A stretch of 52,022 nucleotides of DNA from Bdellovibrio sp. ZAP7 (GTDB taxonomy: Bacteria > Bdellovibrionota > UBA1018 > CAIMNF01): contig CAMCGZ010000016.1 of the NCBI GenBank assembly GCA_945874535.1, positions 1-52,022 of the forward strand. The letters run 5' to 3'. Below are positions 8,504-17,152 of the stretch, in pieces (position 1 is the first letter of the stretch; every line of letters begins with the position of its first letter). The translations under genes were made by a program, and so were the position numbers. Under the pieces are notes generated by a model, which did no database searches, was not told the DNA's origin, and was given only the letters and a program-made list of their open reading frames with translations.

Positions 8504-8577
8504 GTTTTTGAACGTGAAAATCCGATGTGACTGCGCGTTGGGACATTTATTACAATGCCCGGGGGACAGACTGTCAC

Positions 8578-8606
8578 TTGGCTGGGACACTCATTCACGA
8601 TAGAGT
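8578..8606 (+). promoter_or_regulatory. Sigma-70-like promoter giving a leaderless GAF-kinase mRNA
   Basis: TTGGCT (8578-8583), exactly 17 bp, TAGAGT (8601-8606), then six bases to ATG 8613. A 5-1-5 palindrome (8565-8575) sits just upstream and could be an operator. Confidence 0.45.
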
Positions 8607-8612
8607 AGGGGC

Positions 8613-9869
8613 ATGATCAAACCGAGAATTCCAGAAAGTGAAGCCGATCGGATCCGCACTCTCGAGGAATACGGAATTCTCGATACTCCACCCGAGCCGG
8701 AGTTCGATGCTCTCACTGAGCTCGCATCCAGCATTCTCGGAGTGCCGATCGCACTGGTGAGCCTGGTGGATCGCGACCGTCAGTGGTTCAAATCGAAAGT
8801 GGGCCTGCCGATTTCGCAAACCGCTCGTGAAGTTTCATTTTGCGGTCATGCCATCTTGGAAGACGATGTGTTTGTCGTGGAGGACGCAGGAACCGACGAA
8901 CGCTTTCATGACAATCCGCTCGTCCTGAGTGACCCGCAGATCCGGTTCTATGCGGGAGCTCCTCTTCGTGCCTGGAATGGTGAAGCCATCGGGACTCTGT
9001 GTGTGATCGACCGGAAGCCGCAAAAGATTGACGAGGACAAAAGGCGCGCACTTCGCACTCTTGCAAACATGGTGGTGACCCAGCTCGAGTTAAAACGGAA
9101 AAACCGCGAGCTGACGGTGGCACTCGAAACCATCGAACAACAGAAATCGGGATTGATCCACAACTCGAAGATGTCCGCTCTCGGTGAGATGGCGGGTGGA
9201 ATGGCCCATGAGATCAACAATCCGCTCACCATCATTTCGGGACATGCATCCCGCATTGCGATGTTGCTGAAGACCCCCGAGAATGCAGATCGCAATGGCC
9301 GCCTGGAGTCCGCTGTGGCCGGGATCGGTAAAGGAGTGGAACGGATTTCTACCATCATCCGCGGATTGCAGTTGTTTTCGCGGGATGGAGCCGGCGATTC
9401 GCACGAAAACTGCGATCTCCGGCAAGTGGTGCGCGATTCGCTGGGGCTTTGTCAGGAGAATTTGTACAATCTCGGAATCCAGCTCCGTTATGAAATGCCC
9501 GAAGTTCCGATGATGGTGCGTTGCCGGCCCACCCAGATCTCCCAGATCCTGGTGAACCTCCTGAATAACGCAAAAGATGCCATCAAAACCCAGGAAACTG
9601 AGCGTTGGATCAGAATCGATCTTTTCATGCACGGGTCGGATATCCTGCTCCGGGTGAGGGATTCCGGAACCGGAATCCCGGAGGAGTTGCGATACCGGAT
9701 CTTCGAGCCGTTTTTTTCCACCAAGGCTCCCGGAAGCGGTACCGGTCTCGGACTCAGTGTCTCGAGATCCCTGGCGATCGCCAATCAGGCGGAACTCGAT
9801 CTTTGTTACAAGACTGGACCCACCTGTTTCCAGGTCCGCTTCACTGCCGGAACAGCTGAAACACCCTGA
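8613..9869 (+). CDS. Cytoplasmic GAF-domain sensor histidine kinase
   Basis: The protein has 418 residues and no membrane segment. A GAF domain spans about residues 25-160 (with the DTPPEPEFD and FYAGAPL features of this GAF-kinase type). A dimerisation helix follows with the phospho-acceptor H199 in [11 protein letters not shown], then an HATPase domain with an N box (NNAKDA), a DSGTGIP box and a GTGLGLS box. It should autophosphorylate in response to a cytoplasmic ligand or redox signal; no response regulator is adjacent, so the partner is unknown. It is transcribed alone, probably as a leaderless message. The last 29 bp overlap the convergent methyltransferase gene. Confidence 0.92.
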   Translation: MIKPRIPESEADRIRTLEEYGILDTPPEPEFDALTELASSILGVPIALVSLVDRDRQWFKSKVGLPISQTAREVSFCGHAILEDDVFVVEDAGTDERFHDNPLVLSDPQIRFYAGAPLRAWNGEAIGTLCVIDRKPQKIDEDKRRALRTLANMVVTQLELKRKNRELTVALETIEQQKSGLIHNSKMSALGEMAGGMAHEINNPLTIISGHASRIAMLLKTPENADRNGRLESAVAGIGKGVERISTIIRGLQLFSRDGAGDSHENCDLRQVVRDSLGLCQENLYNLGIQLRYEMPEVPMMVRCRPTQISQILVNLLNNAKDAIKTQETERWIRIDLFMHGSDILLRVRDSGTGIPEELRYRIFEPFFSTKAPGSGTGLGLSVSRSLAIANQAELDLCYKTGPTCFQVRFTAGTAETP

Positions 9870-10569
9870 CTTTCCGTTTGCGCTCGAGACGGTGCTCGGG
9901 AATCGCCGAGCTCTCCTCGACGTCGTACTCGAACTCCACGCGGTGGAACCCCTGGTTTTCGAACTCACTGAGCGCTTGGTTCAGATAGCTTCTGCCCGGA
10001 TCCGCCAAGATGATGAATCCTTTTTCAGGAATGAGTCGGATCAAGGCCCGGACAAGGTCGGCCGGGTGACGGCTCTCGTAGAGGACATCGCTCGCCAGGA
10101 CAAAGTCGAAGGGACCCTTCGATAACAAAGTCCCGGGAACAGGGGTGGTCCAGTCCCAGGTCAGGTAATCGACTTTCACCTGATTCAGTTCGGTGTTTTT
10201 ATCGAGCCAGTGTCCGGCATCGGGATGAAAGTCCGCTGCCGTCATGGCGGCCCCGAGTTTCGCTCCGATTATCGAGTTCAGACCCAGTCCACAACCGATT
10301 TCAATGCCTCTTTTCTTTGAAAATAGCGATTTTTGCTCACTCATGAAGAGTCCGAGCGCCCGAGCGGAGGGCCAAACCGTAGCAAAATAGGGGCAGAGGT
10401 CGAGTAGACGCGTTTCCTCTTCGGGGCTGGCTGGCGGATGGGCTTTGCAGATTTCATCGAGTGCCCGGTCCATGTCCCGGATCGACCAGAGATGAATCGG
10501 AAAGGTGCCGATTTTCTCGATCGTGGTGATCATGTCATATTCGATGAGCGGTACTGGGAGGGTTCTCAC
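9841..10569 (-). CDS. SAM-dependent methyltransferase (METTL21/nicotinamide N-methyltransferase-like)
   Basis: The protein has 242 residues from a GTG at 10569. The class I Rossmann motif I is GIEIGCGLGLNS, motif II includes AADFHP, and DFVLASDVLYE resembles the post-II region of the METTL21-like protein-lysine methyltransferases, with LATVWPSA-type residues before motif I. A substrate cannot be named. The GTG start is supported by a TTGTAT-17-TACAAT promoter ending 6 nt before it; an in-frame ATG at 10533 has no ribosome site. The 3' end overlaps the histidine kinase gene by 29 bp. Confidence 0.82.
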   Translation of the reverse strand: MRTLPVPLIEYDMITTIEKIGTFPIHLWSIRDMDRALDEICKAHPPASPEEETRLLDLCPYFATVWPSARALGLFMSEQKSLFSKKRGIEIGCGLGLNSIIGAKLGAAMTAADFHPDAGHWLDKNTELNQVKVDYLTWDWTTPVPGTLLSKGPFDFVLASDVLYESRHPADLVRALIRLIPEKGFIILADPGRSYLNQALSEFENQGFHRVEFEYDVEESSAIPEHRLERKRKVRVFQLFRQ

Positions 10570-10575
10570 TCCGTC

Positions 10576-10604
10576 ATTGTAATGGAAAGAGCCTCCCGAT
10601 ACAA
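10576..10604 (-). promoter_or_regulatory. Promoter for the methyltransferase, face to face with the EamA promoter
   Basis: TTGTAT (10599-10604), 17 bp, TACAAT (10576-10581), then 6 nt to GTG 10569. Its -10 box overlaps the -35 box of the plus-strand promoter, and its -35 box overlaps that promoter's -10 box. Confidence 0.5.
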
Positions 10605-10605
10605 A
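10577..10605 (+). promoter_or_regulatory. Promoter for the EamA transporter, face to face with the methyltransferase promoter
   Basis: TTGTAA (10577-10582), 17 bp, TACAAA (10600-10605), then 6 nt to ATG 10612. RNA polymerase can occupy this site in only one direction at a time, so the two genes should be expressed in competition. Confidence 0.5.
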
Positions 10606-10611
10606 TAGAGC

Positions 10612-11493
10612 ATGGGATCTTTCCTGGTTGTTCTCTCCGCCTTCGGCTTCGCGACGCTCGGAATTTACGGCAAATTCGCCTACGATGCCGGATTCGGACG
10701 GAACGAGGCTCTCTTCTGGCGCTTCGGTCTCTCTTTGCCCTTTTTGGCGGTACTGTTGGCAGTGACCCGTTCTTTCCCGAAGCGCTCATCGCCTTTCCTG
10801 AAGGCCATCGTTTTGGGAATGGTGGGGATCGGGGTCGAATCGTCGGTTTTTTTCATCACACTTCAAAGGCTCGGAGCCGCCCTGACGGGGATCTTCCTTT
10901 ACCTTTATCCGGCGTTCGTCGCATTGATCTCTCACTTCTTCCTCGGTGAACGGCTCAGTCGGGGAAAAGGGTGGGGCGTCGTACTCGCCCTGGTCGGAAG
11001 TGTGCTCACCGCGGGGGTGGTGGGCGGGGCCGCTACGGGCATGGTTTCGCCTCTCGAGGATCCGGTCGGCCTGTTGTTCGGTGTCATCACCGGGGGGTGG
11101 TACGCTCTCTACATCCTTGCAGGAAACCGGCTGACCCGTGACGAGAATCCGCTCACCGTGAGTGCGGGTGTCACCTTGGGGAGTTTCATCACTTTTGCGA
11201 CTTTGACCGCAATCGGGGTCGGGCAAGGGGACTCCTTCAACGGTGTCACGGGCCGTGAGTCCTGGATTGCCGTCGGAGGCCTGGCCCTTTTTGCCACTGT
11301 GCTTCCCTTCACGACATTGTATGCGGGGATGAAGCGCACCGGAGCGGTCAAGGCCTCTTTGCTTTCGACTCTCGAACTGGTCTTCACGGTGATCCTCGCC
11401 GCAGTCTTCCTTGGCGAAAAATTGACACCCTGGCAGGGGGTCGGAGCAGTTTTGATCCTACTTTCTGTTTTACTCGCTTCGATCCTTCGTTGA
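10612..11493 (+). CDS. EamA/DMT-family transporter
   Basis: This 293-residue inner-membrane protein has about ten helices in two homologous EamA halves, each ending with a GE-L-x-W/G pattern (FFLGERLSRGKGWGVVLALVGSVL and FLGEKLTPWQGVGAVLILLSVLL). The family exports or exchanges small metabolites; the substrate is not predictable. The probable leaderless promoter overlaps that of the divergent methyltransferase. The acyltransferase gene begins 10 bp downstream, so this may be the first gene of a transporter-acyltransferase-gpsA-mscS operon. Confidence 0.88.
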   Translation: MGSFLVVLSAFGFATLGIYGKFAYDAGFGRNEALFWRFGLSLPFLAVLLAVTRSFPKRSSPFLKAIVLGMVGIGVESSVFFITLQRLGAALTGIFLYLYPAFVALISHFFLGERLSRGKGWGVVLALVGSVLTAGVVGGAATGMVSPLEDPVGLLFGVITGGWYALYILAGNRLTRDENPLTVSAGVTLGSFITFATLTAIGVGQGDSFNGVTGRESWIAVGGLALFATVLPFTTLYAGMKRTGAVKASLLSTLELVFTVILAAVFLGEKLTPWQGVGAVLILLSVLLASILR

Positions 11494-11503
11494 AACTGAT
11501 TCT

Positions 11504-13222
11504 ATGATCATAGATCCGCGCACAGGGTCGCATCCTGCTGTACGCTTCGAACAACACCCCGCGGTGAGGGGCGAAATCTACCGTTTGAACGAACGCGATT
11601 ATCGGAGCTCGATCATCGAGGAGACCGTTCGACGGACCATGAAGGATGTATCCGCTTCGGATCCCCGCATGCTTCTGGAAGAGACTCTTTACCTCGAACG
11701 GATGAGGGTGAAGAAATCGAGATCCTCCTGGTTGACCGCTCCTTATTTGGCCAGCCGGAACGATGGCGACCGGCAGTTTCTTTCGAGCATCCAAACGGGC
11801 ATGAGGCAATCGATCGGTTTGGAAGATCATCGCGAATTGCTCCGCTCGTTCTCGGATCACTTTGCCACCGAGATCTGCGGCAATTTCGAACCTGCCGTTT
11901 ATGACCTCGCGATTCGCATGGTTCCATGGATGTTTTCTTGGCTTCTCAATGCGGCGAGCGTGAAGCGCTTCATGCCATTCGGGATGAGCGAGAGTCTGGC
12001 AACCCGCCTCCGCGTGGTGGGAGAGGTGGATCAACTCCAGAAGCTTTCCCGAAAGGGGACCATCCTGCTCGTCCCGACCCATCTGAGCAACATCGACAGC
12101 CTGTTGGTGGGCTACGTGATCCACCTCATGTCGCTTCCGCCTTTCTGTTATGGTGCGGGCCTGAACCTGTTCAGCAATCCGGCATTGAGTTTTTCGATGT
12201 CCCGACTGGGTGCCTACACGGTAGACCGGCAGAAATCGAGTCTGCTCTACAAGACGGCTCTTAAGAACTATTCGACTTCGATTCTCAAGCGCGGAGTTCA
12301 CAGCATTTTCTTTCCAGCTGGCGGTCGGGTTCGCTCCGGTGCGATCGAAAGCCACTTGAAGCTGGGCCTTCTCGGTACAGCTTTGCAGGCCCAGCTCGAG
12401 CGTTATCAGGAAGGTCTTCCCAATCCTGAGATTTATATCGTCCCGATGGTGATGAGTTATCCTTTCGTATTCGAGGCCTCATCCCTGATCGAGGACTACC
12501 TCGAGGCTTCGGGTAAACACCGCTTCATGCCGAACGACGGGGGCGAGGATGTGCCCCTGATCAAGACCCTCCGTTTCTTCTGGAAACTGTTCTCGACACG
12601 CTCCGAGATGTGGGTGCGGATCGGTCGGCCTTTGGATGTTTTCGGTAACTTTGTCGATGAGAATGGACACTCGATCGGTCCGAACGGCACCCGGATCGAC
12701 CCGAGACGTCTGCTCATGACCGAGGGAGAAATCAAGGCCGCTCCCCAGAGAGATCGGGAATACACGAGTTTGCTCGGGCAGAAGATCTCGGATCGGTACC
12801 ACGCGGAGAATATCGTACTCAGTTCGCACTTGGTGGCTTACTCTCTTTTTTCCGCACTCCGGAAGAATTACCCTTCGCTCGATCTATTCAGGTTTTTGAG
12901 GCTTTCGCGCGCCCAGCGAGCCATCACCAAAGAACGTTTTTACGAAGAAGCCGAGGCTTGCTTCAAGATGGTGAAGCAGGCGTCCGATCAGGGCCGTTTG
13001 TTTCTATCCACTTCGCTCCAGTGCGGTGATGTCCGGATCTGGGTTGAAGACGGAATCCGTCAGCTCGGACTGTTTCATGATGCCAAGGTCGTCCGGATGG
13101 ATGAGGGTGCTGTTTCGACGGATGATATGAATTTGTTGTACTACTACCGCAATCGTTTGACCGGATACGGCTTCGGTTGTGAGTTCACGGGAGAGACGGA
13201 TGAAAAAGGCTTTTTGGTCTGA
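11504..13222 (+). CDS. PlsB-like glycerol-3-phosphate/1-acylglycerol-3-phosphate acyltransferase
   Basis: The protein has 572 residues. A PlsC/GPAT-type acyltransferase core in the middle shows the catalytic HX4D block (THLSNID) and the substrate-binding FPAGGRVRSG block, a variant of FPEGTRS. Long N- and C-terminal regions flank it, as in PlsB-type enzymes, though it is shorter than E. coli PlsB as I recall it (about 800 residues). It should esterify glycerol 3-phosphate or lysophosphatidate with a fatty acyl group at the membrane. The gpsA gene, whose product makes glycerol 3-phosphate, starts within its 3' end (23 bp overlap). This supports a glycerolipid-entry pair. Confidence 0.82.
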   Translation: MIIDPRTGSHPAVRFEQHPAVRGEIYRLNERDYRSSIIEETVRRTMKDVSASDPRMLLEETLYLERMRVKKSRSSWLTAPYLASRNDGDRQFLSSIQTGMRQSIGLEDHRELLRSFSDHFATEICGNFEPAVYDLAIRMVPWMFSWLLNAASVKRFMPFGMSESLATRLRVVGEVDQLQKLSRKGTILLVPTHLSNIDSLLVGYVIHLMSLPPFCYGAGLNLFSNPALSFSMSRLGAYTVDRQKSSLLYKTALKNYSTSILKRGVHSIFFPAGGRVRSGAIESHLKLGLLGTALQAQLERYQEGLPNPEIYIVPMVMSYPFVFEASSLIEDYLEASGKHRFMPNDGGEDVPLIKTLRFFWKLFSTRSEMWVRIGRPLDVFGNFVDENGHSIGPNGTRIDPRRLLMTEGEIKAAPQRDREYTSLLGQKISDRYHAENIVLSSHLVAYSLFSALRKNYPSLDLFRFLRLSRAQRAITKERFYEEAEACFKMVKQASDQGRLFLSTSLQCGDVRIWVEDGIRQLGLFHDAKVVRMDEGAVSTDDMNLLYYYRNRLTGYGFGCEFTGETDEKGFLV

Positions 13223-14222
13223 TTCGAAAGTCGTGATTCTCGGTGGGGGAAGTTTCGGGACGGTCTTGGCCAACCTGGCCGCAGCCAATTGCTCCCAGGT
13301 CACGGTCTATGTCCGGGCCGAAGACCAGGCCCGTGCCATGAACTCGACCCGGATGAACCCTAATTATCTGAAGGATCTCGTACTCGACCCCAAGATCCGT
13401 GCGGTGAGCTCTTTTGAGAAGGCCTTCGAGACCGAGCAGGATCTCGTCATTTTTGCGTTTCCCTCGCATGCCACTCGGGAGCAGGCGAAGGTGGTCGCCC
13501 CCTTCTTGAAGGGGAATGAGATCATTCTGCACGCCACCAAAGGAATCGAAGAACAGAGCCTGAAACGGATCTCGCAAGTTCTCGCGGAAGAGCTGCCCAT
13601 TCTGAGAATCGGTGCCATCTCCGGCCCGAATCTGGCCGGTGAAATCGCCAAAGGCGAGCCAGCGGCAACCGTGGTCGCATCCCGTTTTGATGATGTGATC
13701 CGTGCCGGTGAGGCCATCCTTGCAACCGACCTGTTCCGCGTTTACACCACCCATGACATCACAGGTGTCGAGTGGGGTGGGACGCTCAAGAATATTTTTG
13801 CGATCGCTAGCGGGATTCTCGAAAGCAAGGGGCTCGGTTGGAATATCAGGTCCTTCATGCTTTCCCGGGCTCTGGCTGAGATGGTCCGTTTCGGGGTCGC
13901 CATGGGTGCCGAGCCCGAGACATTTCTGGGCCTCGCGGGGATGGGAGATCTCATTGCCACCTGCAGCTCGAGCCAGTCGCGGAACTTCCGTGTCGGATTC
14001 CACCTGGCCAAAGGCGAGTCTCTCGATGAGGTCCTTCGGGAACTCGGTCAGGTCGCCGAAGGGGTCCGGACCACCCGGATCGTGCGGGAATTCTCAAGAA
14101 GTCGCGGTGTGGAGATGCCGATCACCGAAACGGTATACAAGATTCTCGAAGGGGAATGGACGGCCGATGAGGGGCTCCGGCACTTGATGACACGGCCTCT
14201 GGTTCAGGACGAAAGGGCATGA
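13200..14222 (+). CDS. gpsA: NAD(P)H-dependent glycerol-3-phosphate dehydrogenase
   Basis: The protein has 340 residues from ATG 13200, chosen because a strong GGGAGAGACGG site precedes it; an upstream ATG at 13179 adds seven unconserved residues. The N-terminal dinucleotide fold has VVILGGGSFGTVLA, and the family blocks ATKGIE, SGPNLAGEIAKGEPAA, EWGGTLKNIFAIASGI (catalytic Lys region) and GLAGMGDL(I)ATC are all present. It reduces dihydroxyacetone phosphate to sn-glycerol 3-phosphate for phospholipid synthesis. It is coupled to the acyltransferase by a 23 bp overlap and to the mechanosensitive channel by an ATGA overlap. Confidence 0.97.
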   Translation: MKKAFWSDSKVVILGGGSFGTVLANLAAANCSQVTVYVRAEDQARAMNSTRMNPNYLKDLVLDPKIRAVSSFEKAFETEQDLVIFAFPSHATREQAKVVAPFLKGNEIILHATKGIEEQSLKRISQVLAEELPILRIGAISGPNLAGEIAKGEPAATVVASRFDDVIRAGEAILATDLFRVYTTHDITGVEWGGTLKNIFAIASGILESKGLGWNIRSFMLSRALAEMVRFGVAMGAEPETFLGLAGMGDLIATCSSSQSRNFRVGFHLAKGESLDEVLRELGQVAEGVRTTRIVREFSRSRGVEMPITETVYKILEGEWTADEGLRHLMTRPLVQDERA

Positions 14223-15262
14223 CCATGGAAGGAACGATCCAGGAACGTTTGCAGAATCTGCTCGGATTCGAACCCCTTGCGGTTTTGTCGATTCTCGGTG
14301 TGGCAGCCTATGCCTTTTACAGGGTCTGGCTCAGCAATGTGAAGGCTTCCCGGCACGAGACCCTGGGCCGCTTGTTCCGCGAACTGCTCTCCACCTATGT
14401 GCTGTTTGTGATCTGCTGGGGCCTGCAGTATCTGGTGCTTCACGTTTGGGCCGGGTGGGAGCGTTTTTACCCCTATGTGGGGGTCGCAGCGGTTGCGTTC
14501 GGTGCTACCGTATTCGTGAGATCGGTCAAGATCATCGTTTTCGAGTATTTGTTTTTCAAGAGTATGACTGCCGGGGTTCCGGTCTTGCTCGTGAATCTGG
14601 TGACGCTCATTCTTTCCATCTTCATTGCCGCCTGGCTCTCGACCTCCGTATTCGGAGTGCGTTGGGCTCCCTTGCTTGCGACTTCGGCCATTGTCTCGGT
14701 CGTTCTCGGTCTCGCCTTGCAGGATACGCTCGGTAACCTGTTTGCCGGGGTGGCGCTCCAGTTCGACAAGCCTTACGAGATCGGCGATTGGATCGAGTTG
14801 CACGGATCCGGGGGGCAGACCTTCGTGGGTGAGGTTCATGAAATCACCTGGCGTGCGACCATTCTTTACGGAGTATTCGATGAAGTCCTGACCCTGCCGA
14901 ATCGACTGGTGGCTCAGAGCGAAGTGGCCAATTTCTCGGCACGCAAGAAGCCCATTTACCGCGGACTGAACGTGCTGCTCGACCCCGAGTCGGATGAAGA
15001 ACAGGTGAAGGGTATTCTCCGTCATGTGCTCAAGGAAACCCGGGGGGTGATCCAGGGTCTCGATCATTTGGTGATGTTGCGCGATCTGAACGAGCGCGGG
15101 GCCTTGTACCGGTTGTTTTACCCGATCACTCACTACAATTTGCAATTCATCATCGTCGACGAAATCCTGATGCGCGCGCAAGCCGAGTTCAAGAAGGCCG
15201 GGATTTCGGTTTCGAGGCTCCGGGTCGAAGTCGGTGATCAGGCCCAGTCCCGGGGCGTATAG
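14219..15262 (+). CDS. MscS-family mechanosensitive channel
   Basis: The protein has 347 residues. Several N-terminal hydrophobic helices are followed by the pore helix and beta domain of the MscS family: ATSAIVSVVLGLALQDTLGNLFAG, then the KPYEIGDWIELHG turn and the LPNRLVAQSEVANFS strand. It should open under membrane tension and release solutes. Its ATG overlaps the gpsA stop (ATGA). The end overlaps the convergent hemF gene by 25 bp, and no terminator is visible between them. Joining lipid synthesis and tension sensing in one operon is plausible but may be chance. Confidence 0.93.
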   Translation: MTMEGTIQERLQNLLGFEPLAVLSILGVAAYAFYRVWLSNVKASRHETLGRLFRELLSTYVLFVICWGLQYLVLHVWAGWERFYPYVGVAAVAFGATVFVRSVKIIVFEYLFFKSMTAGVPVLLVNLVTLILSIFIAAWLSTSVFGVRWAPLLATSAIVSVVLGLALQDTLGNLFAGVALQFDKPYEIGDWIELHGSGGQTFVGEVHEITWRATILYGVFDEVLTLPNRLVAQSEVANFSARKKPIYRGLNVLLDPESDEEQVKGILRHVLKETRGVIQGLDHLVMLRDLNERGALYRLFYPITHYNLQFIIVDEILMRAQAEFKKAGISVSRLRVEVGDQAQSRGV

Positions 15263-16128
15263 TATTCCCACATCCGCTCATGAACCGATCCCGGAGCCGG
15301 GCGGTAGCGGTAGGTGTACTTGCAGCGTGCCGGCAACGAAATCAGGATGGAATCGATGCGTCCGTTCGTTTTCAGGCCGAAGAGGGTACCCCGGTCGTGG
15401 AGCAGATTGAACTCCACATACCGGCCACGTCGGTGGAGCATGAAATCCTCGTCTTCCGGGGTGAAGGGCTCGTTCATTCGCTTCGTCGCGATGGGGAAGT
15501 AAGATTCGATGAAGTGCCCGGATAGGGCTTTGACGAATTCCAGGTCGGTTCTCGGATCCCCGCTCGAATAGTGGTCGAAGAAGATTCCACCGACTCCTCG
15601 CATTTCAATACCCCGATGCGCATTGTTGAAGTAATCGTCGCAGGTTCGCTTCATTTCTCCGTAGTGGTCTCCTGCAGCCCGCTTCCAGACACCGTGAAAA
15701 TGTCGGAAGTCCTCCTCGTAGGGATAATAAGGAGTCAGGTCTGCCCCGCCTCCGAACCAGAACCGATCTCCTTGATGGATCATTCTGAAATTCGCATGGA
15801 CCGTCGGGACCCGCGGATTTCGAGGGTGGAGGATCAAAGAAATTCCGGCCGCCCAAAGTTCGTCGCCAGTGCCTTGGAGGGCGGTGGCGAATCGTGGATC
15901 GATCTTGCCCTCCACGCAGGAAGTATTCACTCCAGCGTTCTCGAACAAATCTCCCTCGAAGGCGCGGGTCAGGCCACCACCTCCGGGATTGCCGGCATGA
16001 TCCATTCGTTCCCAGGGATCTTCGATGATCCGGATCCCCGGATCCAAGCGTTTGATTTGATCGGTGATCCGGTCTTGAAGGTCCCGGACGTGAGTATGAA
16101 AATCAGCCTTCAGTCCGTCTAGGCTCAT
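15238..16128 (-). CDS. hemF: Oxygen-dependent coproporphyrinogen III oxidase
   Basis: The protein has 296 residues, typical for HemF. The hallmark block FWFGGGADLTPYYPYEEDFRHFH is present, along with GVNTSCVEGKI, the RGVGGIFFDHY block and the C-terminal LPARCKYTYRYRP block. The enzyme decarboxylates two propionates of coproporphyrinogen III with O2 to give protoporphyrinogen IX, so the organism makes haem aerobically. A ribosome site (AAGGAG) lies in the greB 3' end and the genes overlap by 4 bp, so it is coupled to greB. No anaerobic HemN homologue is visible in this window. Confidence 0.97.
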   Translation of the reverse strand: MSLDGLKADFHTHVRDLQDRITDQIKRLDPGIRIIEDPWERMDHAGNPGGGGLTRAFEGDLFENAGVNTSCVEGKIDPRFATALQGTGDELWAAGISLILHPRNPRVPTVHANFRMIHQGDRFWFGGGADLTPYYPYEEDFRHFHGVWKRAAGDHYGEMKRTCDDYFNNAHRGIEMRGVGGIFFDHYSSGDPRTDLEFVKALSGHFIESYFPIATKRMNEPFTPEDEDFMLHRRGRYVEFNLLHDRGTLFGLKTNGRIDSILISLPARCKYTYRYRPAPGSVHERMWEYYTPRDWA

Positions 16129-16679
16129 TCGCCGATCTCCTTGAATTCGATCTTGATGATTTCCAGTTCTTCTTCACCTTTGGGGGAGCGGAACAGGACC
16201 ACCTCTCCGGACCGGTGTCCGAGCAGGGTCTTGGCGAGCGGGGAGATCCACGAAATCCTTCCACGCGCAGGATCGATCTCGTCGATCCCGACAATGGCAA
16301 CGGTCTTGCCCGTTCCCGCTTCGTTTTCGAAAGTGACAGTGGCTCCGAAAGCAACCGTTGATGATTGGACTCGGGCGGGGTCGATGACCTCGGCGATCTC
16401 GAGCCTTTTGGTGAGAAAGCGGATCCGGCGATCGATTTCCCGCAGACGCTTTTTACCGTAAATGTAATCGGCATTCTCGGAACGATCCCCGTTCGAAGCG
16501 GCCCACGCGACGACCTGGGTGAGGTCCGGCCGTGTCTTGTTGAGAAGAAGGTGAAGCTCATCCTTCAGTTTGGCGTGCCCCTTCGGGGTGATGTAGTTTT
16601 TCCGTACGGGCAGGGACTGCAATTCCGCATCCGGAGCGTCATCCGCCCCGTCGTCTTCCCGTGTGAATGCCTTACTCAT
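16125..16679 (-). CDS. greB: Transcript cleavage factor GreB
   Basis: The protein has 184 residues, with an extra acidic N-terminal tail of about 28 residues compared with the usual 158. The coiled-coil tip carries the acidic catalytic residues in NGDRSENADYIYGKKRLREIDRR, which is closer to GreB than GreA. The C-terminal FKBP-like domain follows. It enters the RNA polymerase secondary channel and stimulates cleavage of backtracked RNA. The ATG has a TTGATT-17-TAACTT promoter ending 8 nt upstream and only a weak, badly spaced AGGA. It is the first gene of a greB-hemF unit. Confidence 0.93.
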   Translation of the reverse strand: MSKAFTREDDGADDAPDAELQSLPVRKNYITPKGHAKLKDELHLLLNKTRPDLTQVVAWAASNGDRSENADYIYGKKRLREIDRRIRFLTKRLEIAEVIDPARVQSSTVAFGATVTFENEAGTGKTVAIVGIDEIDPARGRISWISPLAKTLLGHRSGEVVLFRSPKGEEELEIIKIEFKEIGE

Positions 16680-16687
16680 GGTTCCTG

Positions 16688-16716
16688 AAGTTACGGCATG
16701 AAACTCGCAGAATCAA
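16688..16716 (-). promoter_or_regulatory. Sigma-70-like promoter for greB-hemF
   Basis: TTGATT (16711-16716), 17 bp, TAACTT (16688-16693) on the minus strand, then 8 nt to ATG 16679. The -35 box lies inside the 5' end of the divergent yraN gene if that gene starts at 16698. Confidence 0.4.
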
Positions 16717-17096
16717 GGCGCATGGCGAAGCGGACTTGCACCTCCCGGGAAACAGGGGATTTACATGAGGCTCTGGCGGCCCTGCACCTGAGAAAACTCG
16801 GTTGGAGGATTCTTGGAAGTCAGGTTCGCTACCGGGTCGGTGAGATCGACTTGATCGCGGAGGAGCCCCTTCCGGACCGGGGGTGGGTATTGGTGTTCAT
16901 CGAGGTGAGGAGCCGGGGGCCCCGATCTTGGGTCACACCCGAGGAAAGTGTGAAAGGGGCCAAGCTCGGCCGGCTCAGGCGGGCCATTGCACTGTATCTG
17001 TCGGTCTACCGGGGGCGGGCCACCGAGGTCCGGATCGACCTGATCACTTTCTGTGACGGAGAGATGAGCCACCTCAAAAACATCCAAACAGGATGA
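16698..17096 (+). CDS. yraN: UPF0102/YraN-family nuclease-fold protein
   Basis: The protein has 132 residues from ATG 16698. A start at ATG 16722 (124 residues) is also possible and sits at leaderless spacing behind a weak -10 box, CAGAAT. The family signature is clear: GEIDLIAEE followed by VFIEVRSR, the E-x-D...E-x-K/R arrangement of endonuclease-like folds, although the usual Lys is replaced here by Arg-Ser-Arg. The function is unknown in general; a role in DNA or Holliday-junction processing has been suggested from fold. It is divergent from greB and faces the STAS gene terminator. Confidence 0.85.
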   Translation: MKLAESRRMAKRTCTSRETGDLHEALAALHLRKLGWRILGSQVRYRVGEIDLIAEEPLPDRGWVLVFIEVRSRGPRSWVTPEESVKGAKLGRLRRAIALYLSVYRGRATEVRIDLITFCDGEMSHLKNIQTG

Positions 17097-17098
17097 AC

Positions 17099-17130
17099 AA
17101 AAAAACCCGGCCTCGGGGGAGAGGCCGGGT
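17099..17130 (-). terminator. Rho-independent terminator of the STAS gene
   Basis: A perfect 10 bp GC-rich stem (17105-17114 with 17121-17130), a 6 nt loop and a run of seven T on the minus strand. It ends the STAS transcript and also lies just past the yraN stop. Confidence 0.9.
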
Positions 17131-17152
17131 CGGGGGAATCAACCGTGATCGC

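Noticed and set aside
11384-12355. 323-codon open frame antisense to the acyltransferase
   Set aside because: It is opposite a protein with HX4D and substrate blocks; the translation has no signal, membrane or family pattern.
14204-15271. 355-codon frame antisense to the MscS gene
   Set aside because: It spans the whole channel gene and its translation is composition-biased with no domain. The sense strand encodes an unmistakable MscS protein.
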